Part shown: piece after piece, positions 45,265 through 54,481 of the stretch
Numbering within the stretch: position 1 is the first letter of the stretch
Layout: each line of letters starts with the position of its first letter
From: Clostridium carboxidivorans P7
GTDB lineage: Bacteria > Bacillota > Clostridia > Clostridiales > Clostridiaceae
DNA: 64,000 bases
Reading direction: 5' to 3'
Assembly (NCBI RefSeq): GCF_001038625.1
Contig: NZ_CP011803.1
Location: 2,914,001 to 2,978,000, forward strand
Translations under genes and position numbers: made by a program
The notes under the pieces: generated by a model
What the model saw: the letters and a program-made list of their open reading frames with translations, nothing else
What the model was told of the DNA's origin: nothing
The model's database searches: none

Positions 45265-48240
45265 TTAATTATCGCATAAATTTTTTATACTTTGAAACAG
45301 TGCTTTATTTGAATTTATTACTTTTTCATTTCCAGCCACACACAGATTATTCTGCTTCATAATAGCATCTATCATAGGTGCATAATTTCTTATATCCTCT
45401 ACTGTAGTTGAAAGAATTTCATCCCTATATTTTTGAACATCTTCCTGTGTTATGCCCATAATATACATGTCATCAGCTTCTGAAGCTTTATTTTTTGGAT
45501 CCAACAGAGTATCTATATAATCTAATGATCTTGAAATATATTTATCCATTTCATTTTTATCTGCACTAAAATTTTTCAAATAAGATGGTACAGCATTAAA
45601 TACATCTATTGTATCCTTTAAATTAGGGTCACTTGTAGAATAAAACGAAAAATCAGAATTATTTTCTTCTACGCCTACACTATAAGCACCACCCTTTATT
45701 CTAAGCTGTCTTTTTAAATAACTTTGTGCTATTGTTTTAAGCACTAGCATTTTTCCACTGGATTTATACCCCATTTTTTTATAATTTCCTGACTTAACTA
45801 TGCTCTGTACTTGTGCTGGGGTTATAAATGCTTCGTTTTTTTCTGAATAATTAAATGTATACTTTTGCTCATTAACACTTGATTCTTTTATTTTATCTAA
45901 AAAGTTATTAAGACATTTAGTAAAATTGTCATAATCTGAGCTGTCTCCAGTATAACTTGCAATTAAATTATTTTTATTAAATGTTAAATCTTTTACATAA
46001 TTAAGATTGTTTATAACTTCATCAGATTGTTTATCAAAATTCTTATCTAAATCGCAAATAAAATTATAAAAAGGTAAGCAATTCATATTATAGTATTTGC
46101 CGCTATCAGAACTGTAAGACCTTGCTTCATTTGCAATAAAACCATAAGAGTCATTATTCATATCATTTTGCATGTCTAATTTTATTTTTTTGATTAAACT
46201 CTTTAAACGATCCTTATCTGAAAAATTACTGGTCATAGTTATTTCCTGTAGAATATTAAAAGAATTTTGTAAATTGTTATTTAGTGTGGACATAGAAACT
46301 TTTAATTTAGGATAATACTTATCAGAATCTTTATCACACATTAAACACTCTGGATTATAAAAAGAAAATGTAATTCCACCAGTATAAGTACCTACTGCAT
46401 TTGATAATTTGTCATAAGTATAATTTTGCGTACCAACCTTTCCCAACATATTTGTTAATAAAACTAAATACATTAATTTATCTTGAGAAATTTTACTTGT
46501 ATCAAAATAAAGATTAGTATATTGAAGTCCGCCTGTATACATAGGATGTTTTAATATCTTCACTCCATTATAATCGCTTACTTCTGAAGGTATTTCTTCA
46601 GCTTTCTTATTAACAGTACTTAAATCTACAGAATCATTTTTGGAATTTTGTTTCAAATAGTTATCCTGCCAGGATTTAAATGATTTATTTTGATTTACTA
46701 ATTCATTTATTTCCTTTGAAGATAAGCTTGCTTTATATTTTGCTAGAGAATCCTTTAACTTATTTTGATTTTCATCATCTAACCCAGGTTTAGGTTTTAT
46801 AACTATAAATGATGAATGAGTATTATTTAATATATATTTTTGTATTAAATTTTCAAAGTACCTGTTATCTTTTTTACATTTTGCTTTGATGTTTTCAATT
46901 TTAGAGGTGGATAATAAACTTTGTTCTATATTTCCATTTTCACTCCATGATTGAGCAATATTTCTCATGTATTGTTTCCCTCTTTGAGCAGAAGAAGCTG
47001 TATCTCTACAGTTCATTTCATATTGATTAAGTACAGAATTAACTAAATCCTTATCAAGACCATTTTTAACTATACTTTGTAAAGTAGTATTAACTACAGT
47101 TTGAAATTTTTGTTTTTGGGATTCATTTGCTCCTTGAGCTATTATACTGAACGGAGCTTGTGATGAATATTCATCAACACCCTCCCAAATAGTAGAACCC
47201 ATATCATTATTAGAAAATGCTTTTTTCAGGGGTGATGAAATAATATCCTGAAGTATCATAAAAGCATTTTTAGTTTCTTGATCTACATCACTTCCCAACA
47301 CATAATTTAATGATAAATATGTTTTATTTGTAACACTACTTCCTTTAGGTAGAGAATAGTAATCTTCAGCATAAGTCATTTTATCAGAGACTTTTTCATC
47401 TTTTGCCACAGTGTTAACTGAAGCTGTTTTGTTAAATTTGCTAAAGCAAGTGTCATTTATAGCTTGTAATATTTTATCAATGTCTAAATTTCCATAAAGA
47501 TAAATAAGACTATTTGAAGGAGTATAATACTTTTTATAAGTTTCTAAAAGCTCCTCATAAGTAAGTTTAGGTATATCACGAGGGTCTCCTCCTGAATCAA
47601 ATTGAGCTAAATTGGGAAATAAAGATGTTGCTATGTTTTTATCAAGAATATCATAAGGTGACTTTCTACCTTTTTCTTCATTGTATACAATACCATTTAC
47701 TTTAAGTTCATCACTAGGAGAAGATATCTCATAACGCCACCCCTCCTGCTTCATTAAATTCTCATTAATGTTTGAAAAAAACGCTGCATTTAATTCGTTT
47801 TTTATAGAGGCTTCAAAGTCTTTTTCATTTGAAGTAGCTCTATAATAGCTTGTACATACATCCGAAGTATATGCATTTCCTTCAGCAACTATTGTATCTC
47901 CTTGATCTGAAACTACATGCTCAAGGATATGATTCACACCAGTATTATCTTTAGCTAAAGTTTTAAAGTTAATAGAAAATACTTTATGATTATCATCATT
48001 TTTCACATAACAAACTTTTCCTCCTGTCTTTTCATGTTCAAATTCAAAAACTATTGAATCAATATCTTTTATATAGTTCTTTGATAACAGCTTAAATCCA
48101 GAATAAACATTTCCAACAATAAAATTAGTGGAAACTGCTTTATTTGAACTTACTTCTGCAAATACTGTATTAAAGCAAAAGCATTGAAACGTGAAGATAA
48201 ATGTCAGTAGTAAAATAAATTTTCTTTTTAGAATCTTCAT
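45265..48240 (-). CDS. secreted M16C (insulinase-like) metallopeptidase
   Basis: 991 residues with a signal peptide (basic start, ILLLTFIFTFQCF, cleavage after VFA). The zinc site is the inverted HxxEH in GVNHILEHVVSDQGD (about residue 103-107), with the distal Glu about 75 residues later in FEASIKNELNAAFF. The four-repeat M16C architecture (presequence-protease type) fits the length. The stretch after HILEH differs from the usual family sequence (LCGSRKYP), so substrate preference may be unusual. Expected to degrade peptides outside the membrane, perhaps antimicrobial peptides (inference from its neighbours vanY/vanZ and the shared ECF promoter). Confidence 0.85.
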   Translation of the reverse strand: MKILKRKFILLLTFIFTFQCFCFNTVFAEVSSNKAVSTNFIVGNVYSGFKLLSKNYIKDIDSIVFEFEHEKTGGKVCYVKNDDNHKVFSINFKTLAKDNTGVNHILEHVVSDQGDTIVAEGNAYTSDVCTSYYRATSNEKDFEASIKNELNAAFFSNINENLMKQEGWRYEISSPSDELKVNGIVYNEEKGRKSPYDILDKNIATSLFPNLAQFDSGGDPRDIPKLTYEELLETYKKYYTPSNSLIYLYGNLDIDKILQAINDTCFSKFNKTASVNTVAKDEKVSDKMTYAEDYYSLPKGSSVTNKTYLSLNYVLGSDVDQETKNAFMILQDIISSPLKKAFSNNDMGSTIWEGVDEYSSQAPFSIIAQGANESQKQKFQTVVNTTLQSIVKNGLDKDLVNSVLNQYEMNCRDTASSAQRGKQYMRNIAQSWSENGNIEQSLLSTSKIENIKAKCKKDNRYFENLIQKYILNNTHSSFIVIKPKPGLDDENQNKLKDSLAKYKASLSSKEINELVNQNKSFKSWQDNYLKQNSKNDSVDLSTVNKKAEEIPSEVSDYNGVKILKHPMYTGGLQYTNLYFDTSKISQDKLMYLVLLTNMLGKVGTQNYTYDKLSNAVGTYTGGITFSFYNPECLMCDKDSDKYYPKLKVSMSTLNNNLQNSFNILQEITMTSNFSDKDRLKSLIKKIKLDMQNDMNNDSYGFIANEARSYSSDSGKYYNMNCLPFYNFICDLDKNFDKQSDEVINNLNYVKDLTFNKNNLIASYTGDSSDYDNFTKCLNNFLDKIKESSVNEQKYTFNYSEKNEAFITPAQVQSIVKSGNYKKMGYKSSGKMLVLKTIAQSYLKRQLRIKGGAYSVGVEENNSDFSFYSTSDPNLKDTIDVFNAVPSYLKNFSADKNEMDKYISRSLDYIDTLLDPKNKASEADDMYIMGITQEDVQKYRDEILSTTVEDIRNYAPMIDAIMKQNNLCVAGNEKVINSNKALFQSIKNLCDN

Positions 48241-48312
48241 TTTTAATTCCTCCCCATTTTGTTAAAAATTCCAATAAAATCAATCATAATATAATTTTTA
48301 TCTTTCTATTAC

Positions 48313-48344
48313 TTAAGAGACATCATATACAAAAAAGGTTCAAA
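48313..48344 (-). promoter_or_regulatory. ECF-type promoter of the M16 peptidase-vanY operon
   Basis: On the minus strand TTGAACCTTTTTTGTA (-35 side, GAACC at 48337-48341) and GATGTCTCTTA (-10 side), with the same 20-base offset as in the promoters before vanZ and the sigma operon. The -35 overlaps the vanZ stop codon. Confidence 0.7.
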
Positions 48345-49320
48345 ATTTATGTTGTTCACTAGATTCATCAAGAATACTAATTACATCTGCAATAAATTTT
48401 CCTTTATCATATTTTCCCCATACAGAAATTTTTGTACCAGAAGATAACTTACTTATATTCTCAGCAGAAATTTTACTGTAGGTAACAGTTAAACTATATC
48501 CTTTTAAAAATTTTTTCTTTAAAACTCCTTTTTCCAAATAAACCTTAGTAGATTTATTTAACATTACTTCAACATTCTCTTCATTAGTATTTTTAGTATA
48601 ATTAGAACTTACTGCAGTACTTTCGTTCTTATTATTTCTAATAATTTTGTCTACAGTAACTAAATCACCACTACTATTCACCAATTTTCCAAATATATCA
48701 GCCTTGTCTTTTGGAACATTTTCTCCACCAATAACTTGTTCATGCAATTTACTAATTCCTAAATATGTCCCAAATTGGTCTACAGCAACAATACCTCCAC
48801 CAATAAAAAATATAAAAGTTGTTATTATTATACTCACATAAAAAGTATTTCTTTTTGGTATCAGCTTATTGATGTATTTATATAAAATATATCCTATAAT
48901 TCCTCCCATAGTATTCAAAATAACATCATCAATATCACTACTTCCAGCACCTAAAATATACTGAGAAATTTCAAAAAATAAGCAAAAACAGGCTGTAGAT
49001 ATTAACACATTACTAAACTTTGAATATTTTTCATTTAAAGAAGGTATAAAATAACCAAATGGTATAAATATTATTATATTTCCAAAAGTATCAGATATAG
49101 CACTCATATATCCCATTGTTCTACTATTAACAACATCTTGAATAACTGTTTTAAACGGAATTAAATTAATTGACCTCATTTTTCCATAACTTCCACTGAA
49201 TAATTGACTTATTGAAAGATATCTAAATATTAAAATTTTAAACAAAGCAGCAATATATGCTATAAATAAAATCCATATTACAGCCTTTAATAACCCAGTT
49301 TTATCAAATTTGAATTTCAT
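48340..49320 (-). CDS. vanZ: VanZ-family membrane protein with C-terminal extracytoplasmic extension
   Basis: 326 residues. The VanZ domain occupies the first 180 residues: helix 1, RSINLIPFKTVIQDV, NIIIFIPFGYFIPSL, FEISQYILGAGSSDIDDVILNTMGGIIGY, the typical VanZ signature. A further helix (FYVSIIITTFIFFIGGGIV) is followed by about 130 polar residues that appear to be outside and contain a small beta domain (SGTKISVWGKYDKGKFIADVISIL). VanZ proteins give low-level teicoplanin or lipoglycopeptide/antimicrobial peptide tolerance. Preceded by its own ECF-type promoter about 100 bases upstream. Confidence 0.85.
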   Translation of the reverse strand: MKFKFDKTGLLKAVIWILFIAYIAALFKILIFRYLSISQLFSGSYGKMRSINLIPFKTVIQDVVNSRTMGYMSAISDTFGNIIIFIPFGYFIPSLNEKYSKFSNVLISTACFCLFFEISQYILGAGSSDIDDVILNTMGGIIGYILYKYINKLIPKRNTFYVSIIITTFIFFIGGGIVAVDQFGTYLGISKLHEQVIGGENVPKDKADIFGKLVNSSGDLVTVDKIIRNNKNESTAVSSNYTKNTNEENVEVMLNKSTKVYLEKGVLKKKFLKGYSLTVTYSKISAENISKLSSGTKISVWGKYDKGKFIADVISILDESSEQHKF

Positions 49321-49423
49321 GTAATTTCCTCTCTTCCTTCAAAATATAAAATTTCATTTTTTAGTGTTTTTTGTTATCATGTTCTTGTTTTGTTTTAATA
49401 CTTTTAAAAATGTATTCATTATA

Positions 49424-49454
49424 TTAGAAGCATCTTTTACAAAAAAGGTTCAAT
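49424..49454 (-). promoter_or_regulatory. ECF-type promoter of vanZ
   Basis: On the minus strand TTGAACCTTTTTTGTA then GATGCTTCTA. The -35 block is identical to the other two sites; the -10 block has CTTCT instead of TCTCT at the same distance. Confidence 0.6.
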
Positions 49455-49528
49455 TTATTTTATAAGTAACTGTTATAATGTTCACACTAAATAAAATTCC
49501 TCTGTAAGTTTATAAGTTAAACTAAAGC

Positions 49529-49556
49529 TTGATAAAAAATTGATATAGTATATAAT
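49529..49556 (+). promoter_or_regulatory. promoter of the VanRS-like pair
   Basis: TTGATA (49529-49534), 16-base spacer, TATAAT (49551-49556), about 90 bases before the response regulator ATG. The rest of the gap 49321-49648 holds only the vanZ promoter on the other strand. Confidence 0.5.
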
Positions 49557-49648
49557 TTAAGCTGTCAATGTCACACAAGTTTATATTAAAATTCCAATGT
49601 TACAGGAACGTGAAATAATTTAAATTTCATTAAGAGGTGATAAGTATT

Positions 49649-50326
49649 ATGTTTAAAAATCTCCTTATAGTTGAGGATGATGCAGGAATTAGAAATTTAA
49701 TAGCTATGTACTTTAGAAAGGAAGATTTCAATATATATGAAGCTGAAGATGGAAATCAAGCTTTAGATATATTCAAATTAAATAAAATAGATTTAATTAT
49801 TCTTGATATAATGATTCCTTATATAAATGGTTTTAAAGTTTGTGAATGTATTAGAAAGATCTCTAATGTACCCATTATTATGCTTACTGCAAAAACTGAA
49901 GAACAGGATATACTACAAGGATTCGATGAAGGTACTGATGCATATGTAACCAAGCCTTTCAGTCCTAAAGTGCTTGTAGCAAAAGCCAACGCTCTTTTAA
50001 ATAGAGTTGATAATAAATTAAATGCTAATGACAATATTTTTTCAAAAGACGGTCTTATTATAGATTTTAATTCTGGTGAAGTTTCTGTGGACAACTCAAA
50101 AATAGTACTGACACATAAGGAATATGATTTATTAAAATTTTTAATACAAAATAAAGGAATTATTTTGTCAAAGGACATTATACTTGATAAAGTATGGGGA
50201 TATGACTATTTTGGAGATCCACGAACTATTGATACACATATTAGAAGATTAAGACAAAAACTAGGTAACAATCACAAGCTTATAATAACGGTTAAAGGTA
50301 GAGGATATAAATTTGATGCTTTATAG
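49649..50326 (+). CDS. VanR-like OmpR-family response regulator
   Basis: About 225 residues. Receiver with LLIVEDDAGIR, phospho-acceptor in LIILDIMIPYINGF (about 50), TAKTEEQD and VTKPFSPK; winged helix ending in DTHIRRLRQKLGNN...VKGRGYKFDAL. The frame opens at GTG 49637, but AGAGGTG suits the ATG at 49649. Coupled to the kinase at 50336 (9-base gap). Divergent from vanZ, so vanZ and the peptidase operon are possible targets in addition to the ECF sigma. Confidence 0.92.
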   Translation: MFKNLLIVEDDAGIRNLIAMYFRKEDFNIYEAEDGNQALDIFKLNKIDLIILDIMIPYINGFKVCECIRKISNVPIIMLTAKTEEQDILQGFDEGTDAYVTKPFSPKVLVAKANALLNRVDNKLNANDNIFSKDGLIIDFNSGEVSVDNSKIVLTHKEYDLLKFLIQNKGIILSKDIILDKVWGYDYFGDPRTIDTHIRRLRQKLGNNHKLIITVKGRGYKFDAL

Positions 50327-50335
50327 AGGTGAAAT

Positions 50336-51874
50336 ATGAAATTTTATAAAAGTATTATCTTTAAGCTTTTTATAATATTATCTTCAATATTAATTTCTTT
50401 TCTGTGCATTATTGTTTTTATCCAAGTATTTATAGTAGGTAGAACCTACAATATTTCACAAAACACCATAGAAAAAGAAAGACATATAGAATTTTTTACA
50501 GATGATTTTATAGGTAAAATCATATCCAATGATGAAGGAATAAATACTAAACCCACTGCTTTTGAAAAAATACAATTAAGTTCCCTAGAAGACTTTGAAA
50601 ATCAAAACATGATAAACTTTGTTATATTTGATAAAGATTTAAATAATATAAAAATCACACAAAATACAAAATCACAATTTAACCCTTATTATGTTGATTA
50701 TATAAAAAATAAAATTACAAATTATAATTTTAGCATACACTATTTTCCTGACACAGGAGATGAAATGCCTCTTTTTCGTATTTATAACAAATATAAAATT
50801 CCCACCAAATATATAGTATTTGAAAAAATATATAAGGTATCAAAATCTGATTATATTTATGTAGCTGCTATTATTCCAGAAGTTTTTACCTCAACATCTT
50901 CAAATATATTAAAAAAATATGCTATTTGTATATGTTTATTTTTAATTATTTTAATTTTTGTTGTTTCCATAATTCTTGCATATTGGGTGGCAAAGCCTAT
51001 ATTGAAAATAAATAAAACTGCATCTAAAATAGCAAGCTTAAATTTTTCTGAAAAATGTGAGATAAAAAACGAAAATGAAATAGGAAGTTTAGCTAAAACT
51101 ATAAATATTATGTCATATAACCTTGAAAATACACTTCATAAACTTTCTAATGCTAATGAAAAATTGCAAAAGGATTTAGATTTGCAAAGAGAACTAGATT
51201 TGCTTAGGAGAGAATTTTTAGGTGCTGTAACTCATGAATTTAAGACACCTATTACATTAATAAGAGGTTACACTGAAAGCATAAAAGACGACGTTGCACA
51301 AGGAGACGAAAGGGAATTAGCATTTAAAACCATACTGGATGAAACAGAAAGAATGGATAAGCTTGTAAAAGATTTATTAGAGCTGTCAACTTTAGAATCT
51401 GTAGGATATAAACTCAATATTTCTGAATTCTACATAAATAACCTTATAAATAAAGTAAGTGCTAAATATGAAAATATTGCTAGAGAAAGAAACATTACAT
51501 TAGAATGCAGCAACTATAGTGATGTATTAGTCACAGGAGATGAGTTTCGTATAAGCCAAGTATTATTTAACTTTATAAATAATGCTATAGATAACACACC
51601 GGAAAATGGATATATCAAGTTGTCCTTAGAAAACATAACAACCTACGTAAAAATATCAATTGAAAACTCTGGTAAAAATATTAATGAAGCTGAAATAAGT
51701 AGAATTTGGGAAACTTTCTATAGAGTTGAAAAATCTCGAAATAAAAAATTTGGAGGAACAGGTCTTGGACTTGCCATATCAAAAGCAATACTTGAACTTC
51801 ATAATAGTAATTACGGTGCTACAAATACACCAAACGGTGTTTGTTTCTTTTTTACATTAAAAACTATAAATTAA
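50336..51874 (+). CDS. VanS-like sensor histidine kinase
   Basis: 512 residues: helix 1 (about 10-33), extracytoplasmic domain of about 150 residues, helix 2 (about 195-218), HAMP (KINKTASKIASLNFSEKC), HisKA with VTHEFKTPITLIRGYTES (His about 303), ATPase with FNFINNAIDNTPENG, IENSGKNINEAEISRIWETFYRV and KFGGTGLGLAISKAI. AGAGGTG ribosome site. Likely senses an envelope-active compound; the sensor domain has no motif I can name. Confidence 0.92.
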   Translation: MKFYKSIIFKLFIILSSILISFLCIIVFIQVFIVGRTYNISQNTIEKERHIEFFTDDFIGKIISNDEGINTKPTAFEKIQLSSLEDFENQNMINFVIFDKDLNNIKITQNTKSQFNPYYVDYIKNKITNYNFSIHYFPDTGDEMPLFRIYNKYKIPTKYIVFEKIYKVSKSDYIYVAAIIPEVFTSTSSNILKKYAICICLFLIILIFVVSIILAYWVAKPILKINKTASKIASLNFSEKCEIKNENEIGSLAKTINIMSYNLENTLHKLSNANEKLQKDLDLQRELDLLRREFLGAVTHEFKTPITLIRGYTESIKDDVAQGDERELAFKTILDETERMDKLVKDLLELSTLESVGYKLNISEFYINNLINKVSAKYENIARERNITLECSNYSDVLVTGDEFRISQVLFNFINNAIDNTPENGYIKLSLENITTYVKISIENSGKNINEAEISRIWETFYRVEKSRNKKFGGTGLGLAISKAILELHNSNYGATNTPNGVCFFFTLKTIN

Positions 51875-51947
51875 AAAAATCACATTAAATTGTACATGAT
51901 CTTATTTGCTAAAATTATTTATTAATCATTTAATTATAGATAATTGC

Positions 51948-52003
51948 TAGTTTGGATTTTGCTTATACATAAATATTACTATGATAATTTAAAATCCAAA
52001 CTA
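51948..52003. terminator. possible terminator between the VanS-like and anti-sigma genes
   Basis: Perfect 13-bp arms TAGTTTGGATTTT / AAAATCCAAACTA around a 30-base loop, between convergent genes. The long loop makes it uncertain. Confidence 0.45.
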
Positions 52004-52060
52004 ACATTCATTAAATTCTTGATTATGTGGTATACTGCTTATGCTTTATTAAAATTAATT

Positions 52061-52924
52061 TTACTTTGAATTTATTATGTTCTCAGCTATTTTTGACATT
52101 TCTTCAAAACTCAATTTATTATTTTGATCGGTAAGTTCATAATTCACATTGTTTTGTGTCCATTGCAATGAATGAGCAGTATTAAATTCTTCTTTAATTT
52201 TTGTACCATTTTTACTGCTAGCGCCAATTAATACTTCTTTTCCATTTTCACAAGCTTTACGCTCCTTAGCTTCCTGTTCTTTTGTCAATTTAACATCGCT
52301 AGGCAGCACATGTACTGTATATTCTGCCCAACGTGCAGTAGTATTACCAACAGTTACAGTCTTAGCATTTTTACATATTGGAGAATCTTTTCTTGCTCCA
52401 GCTTTCCAAACACTTAATGATATGCTCTCTTCCTTAGTATTATCTTTTGAATATATACCTCCAGCTTCTTTTTTATCATATTGCTTATCTGGTGTTGAAC
52501 CATCAATATGTCCCATTACACTAGCATCAATTAGCTTATATCCTCCTGGAAGAAAGGCCGGCATTTTAGCATCATAGCCTAAATCCTTTTTTAAAACATC
52601 TTTTGATGGTGCTTTATCATAACTTTTCATATCTATATAGCCATTAACATGCTTTCCTATACTTCGAAGAGCCGAAACTCTAGCATCTGGAGAAAAAGTA
52701 AAAATTGCACCTGCAACTATAAACATACAGCATGCTGCCGTAATCACAGACTTTTTTAAATTAAAATACGCTAATCTTTCCTTTAAATTAAATACTTTTT
52801 CATTTCTATTTAATTGAATTTCACTTTTTATATTTTCAAACATATTCTCTGGTGGAGATACTTTTTCAGCTTTATCCATTAATGCTGATTTTATTATATT
52901 ATCAAATTGTTGTTGGTTTGACAT
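52061..52924 (-). CDS. anti-sigma factor-like membrane protein (DUF4367-type C-terminus)
   Basis: About 287 residues: cytoplasmic N-terminal 60 residues that would bind the sigma factor, one helix (VITAACCMFIVAGAIFTF, about 68-85), and an extracytoplasmic domain with GYDAKMPAFLPGGYKLIDASV, the pattern seen in DUF4367 proteins downstream of ECF genes. No zinc-binding HxxxCxxC motif, so it is not a ZAS-type anti-sigma. The 5' end overlaps the sigma gene by about 23 bases, consistent with translational coupling. ATG at 52924 has GGAG 10 bases upstream; alternatives are 52930 and 52945. Confidence 0.8.
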   Translation of the reverse strand: MSNQQQFDNIIKSALMDKAEKVSPPENMFENIKSEIQLNRNEKVFNLKERLAYFNLKKSVITAACCMFIVAGAIFTFSPDARVSALRSIGKHVNGYIDMKSYDKAPSKDVLKKDLGYDAKMPAFLPGGYKLIDASVMGHIDGSTPDKQYDKKEAGGIYSKDNTKEESISLSVWKAGARKDSPICKNAKTVTVGNTTARWAEYTVHVLPSDVKLTKEQEAKERKACENGKEVLIGASSKNGTKIKEEFNTAHSLQWTQNNVNYELTDQNNKLSFEEMSKIAENIINSK

Positions 52925-53516
52925 TTTCATCTTGCTCCTTTCCATTTAAACTGTTATAAAAGGAATATCCTTCAAACTTTTTGCTCCTTAATTCCTTCTC
53001 TAAAAACTTTCTCGCATTGTGAAGCCTTGATTTAACCGTACCTTGGAAGCACCCTAAAATTTTTGATATTTCTTTAATAGACAACTCATTGTAATAATAA
53101 AGAATAATAGTTGTTTTTAATGGTACACTTAATTTATCAATAGCTTCATTTACAAGCCTTTTAATTTCATCTTTTTCAGCTATATCAGATAGTACTAAAC
53201 TATCTGCAATTGTTTCTCTATTATTATCATCCATACTTTCTGTATGTAAATAATTTTTTTCCTTTGAACAGTAACGCCAAACTATCCTTGTGAGTAAGCG
53301 ATAAAACCAGGACCGAAAGGCTTCAGCATTTTTCAAACTTTTAATTTCTTTATAGCATTTTATAAAAGCCTCCTGTACAATATCCTCTGCCATGTCATTT
53401 CGTCCAATTATAAGATATACTGTTCTAATTGCTTGATTGCTATATTGGTTAAATAAAATGTTAAAAGCCTCCATATCACCCTCTTTGCAGCGCTGTATTA
53501 AACTGATTTCGTCCAC
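52902..53516 (-). CDS. ECF-family RNA polymerase sigma factor
   Basis: 204 residues. Region 2: FNILFNQYSNQAIRTVYLIIGR, DMAEDIVQEAFIKCYKEI, SFRSWFYRLLTR-like stretch (FRSWFYRLLTRI). Region 4: KLSVPLKTTIILYYYNELSIKEISKILGCFQGTVKSRLHNARKFLEKEL. No regions 1 or 3, so ECF class. GTG start at 53516 with AAGGAAG 8 bases upstream. Its own upstream sequence carries the TTGAACC...GTCTC promoter also found before vanZ and the M16-vanY operon, so it is probably autoregulated and drives those genes. Confidence 0.92.
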   Translation of the reverse strand: MDEISLIQRCKEGDMEAFNILFNQYSNQAIRTVYLIIGRNDMAEDIVQEAFIKCYKEIKSLKNAEAFRSWFYRLLTRIVWRYCSKEKNYLHTESMDDNNRETIADSLVLSDIAEKDEIKRLVNEAIDKLSVPLKTTIILYYYNELSIKEISKILGCFQGTVKSRLHNARKFLEKELRSKKFEGYSFYNSLNGKEQDENVKPTTI

Positions 53517-53550
53517 ATCATCAACTTCCTTTCTAGGTGCACCTATTATA

Positions 53551-53582
53551 TAAGAGACACCATATACAAAAAAGGTTCAAAA
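53551..53582 (-). promoter_or_regulatory. ECF-type promoter of the sigma/anti-sigma operon
   Basis: On the minus strand TTGAACCTTTTTTGTA (GAACC at 53574-53578) and GGTGTCTCTTA, about 35 bases before the sigma start. Nearly identical to the promoter at 48313-48344 over about 30 bases. Confidence 0.7.
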
Positions 53583-53680
53583 ATTTTTTCTTAAATACAA
53601 ATAATAAATTGATATATAATTCTAAAATTTCAATAATAACAATACTTTTACCTACATTATAAACTACATGCAAACACAAA

Positions 53681-53714
53681 AATGCCAGTGTATTAAATTT
53701 AATACACTGGCATT
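53681..53714 (-). terminator. terminator of the tRNA-Glu gene
   Basis: 34-base perfect palindrome, each arm 17 bases beginning AATGCCAGTGTATTAAA, right after the tRNA 3' end on the minus strand. Confidence 0.75.
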
Positions 53715-53722
53715 TTAATTAA

Positions 53723-53797
53723 TGGTGACCCCTAGGAGACTCGAACTCCTGTTACCACCGTGAAAGGGTGGTGTCTTAACCGCTTGACCAAGGGGCC
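53723..53797 (-). tRNA. tRNA-Glu (UUC)
   Basis: 75 bases with encoded CCA. Acceptor GGCCCCT pairs with AGGGGTC (one G-U), D arm TGGTCAAGCGGTTAAGACA, anticodon stem CACC/GGTG with loop CTTTCAC giving anticodon TTC, and T arm with GTTCGAGTC. It matches the general Firmicute tRNA-Glu pattern. A single tRNA gene, followed by a strong palindromic terminator. tRNA-Glu is also one of the two tRNAs whose codon overlaps in the aspS-gat T-box of this window. Confidence 0.96.
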
Positions 53798-53916
53798 TCG
53801 TATTTTTTCTTTTGTTTATTAGTTTTTTTCTTTAGCTTTTCGACTACATGTATTATAATAATATATTTTTTTCTATGTGTCAACAATTTTTTGTAATTTT
53901 TTTCGTTTTTTTATTA

Positions 53917-54297
53917 TTATTTTAATCTTTCTCCACAATAAGGACAAAATTCAAAATTGGAATCTACTGACCTTCCACAATTACTACATCTTAATTGCGC
54001 CTGTGTTCCGTTATAATTTTCTATAACCTTTAAGTCCCAATAAGTAATGGCTGAATCTTCTCCATTTTCTACCCTAATACCTTTTTCTTTAGGTATTTCA
54101 TAAATAGTATTACAATTATTGCATATTAAAAAATACCTTATATTCCATTTAAAAATTGGTATAAAAAATATATGAAAGAAAGAATATTGTTTTATCAATG
54201 TATGTCTACTACTATTACAATTCTTACAATCTATGGTGTTTATATCTTTTATCTGTTTTTGTTTATCTTCTACTCCAAATATTCCTATAAAGAACAT
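53917..54297 (-). CDS. zinc-ribbon protein, function unknown
   Basis: 126 residues. Metal-ligand pairs in the N-terminal half (CKNCNSSRHTL and later LICNNCNTIYEI) form a first zinc ribbon; the C-terminus carries a second, canonical one (LRCSNCGRSVDSNFEFCPYCGERL). In between is a short hydrophobic stretch FFHIFFIPIFKWNIRYF that could touch the membrane. Genes of this type (zinc-ribbon plus hydrophobic segment) are common single genes without known role. AGGAGGG ribosome site. Confidence 0.75.
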   Translation of the reverse strand: MFFIGIFGVEDKQKQIKDINTIDCKNCNSSRHTLIKQYSFFHIFFIPIFKWNIRYFLICNNCNTIYEIPKEKGIRVENGEDSAITYWDLKVIENYNGTQAQLRCSNCGRSVDSNFEFCPYCGERLK

Positions 54298-54481
54298 TGT
54301 ACCCTCCTACCGCATTAATATGCCAAGAAAATTCACTTCATAATATTACAACAAAAATTCTCAACTTACAATACAAACTTAATTTTAACACAGTATATTT
54401 TAACACATAATAAGTAATAATATAAGCAAAATGCGAAGCATTTTTTATATTACCTACTTAATTCAAAAGGAGATGTTCATT

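Noticed and set aside
53681..53714. Long perfect palindrome as a mobile-element end or CRISPR-like repeat
   Set aside because: It is single and directly follows the tRNA-Glu 3' end, so a terminator explains it.
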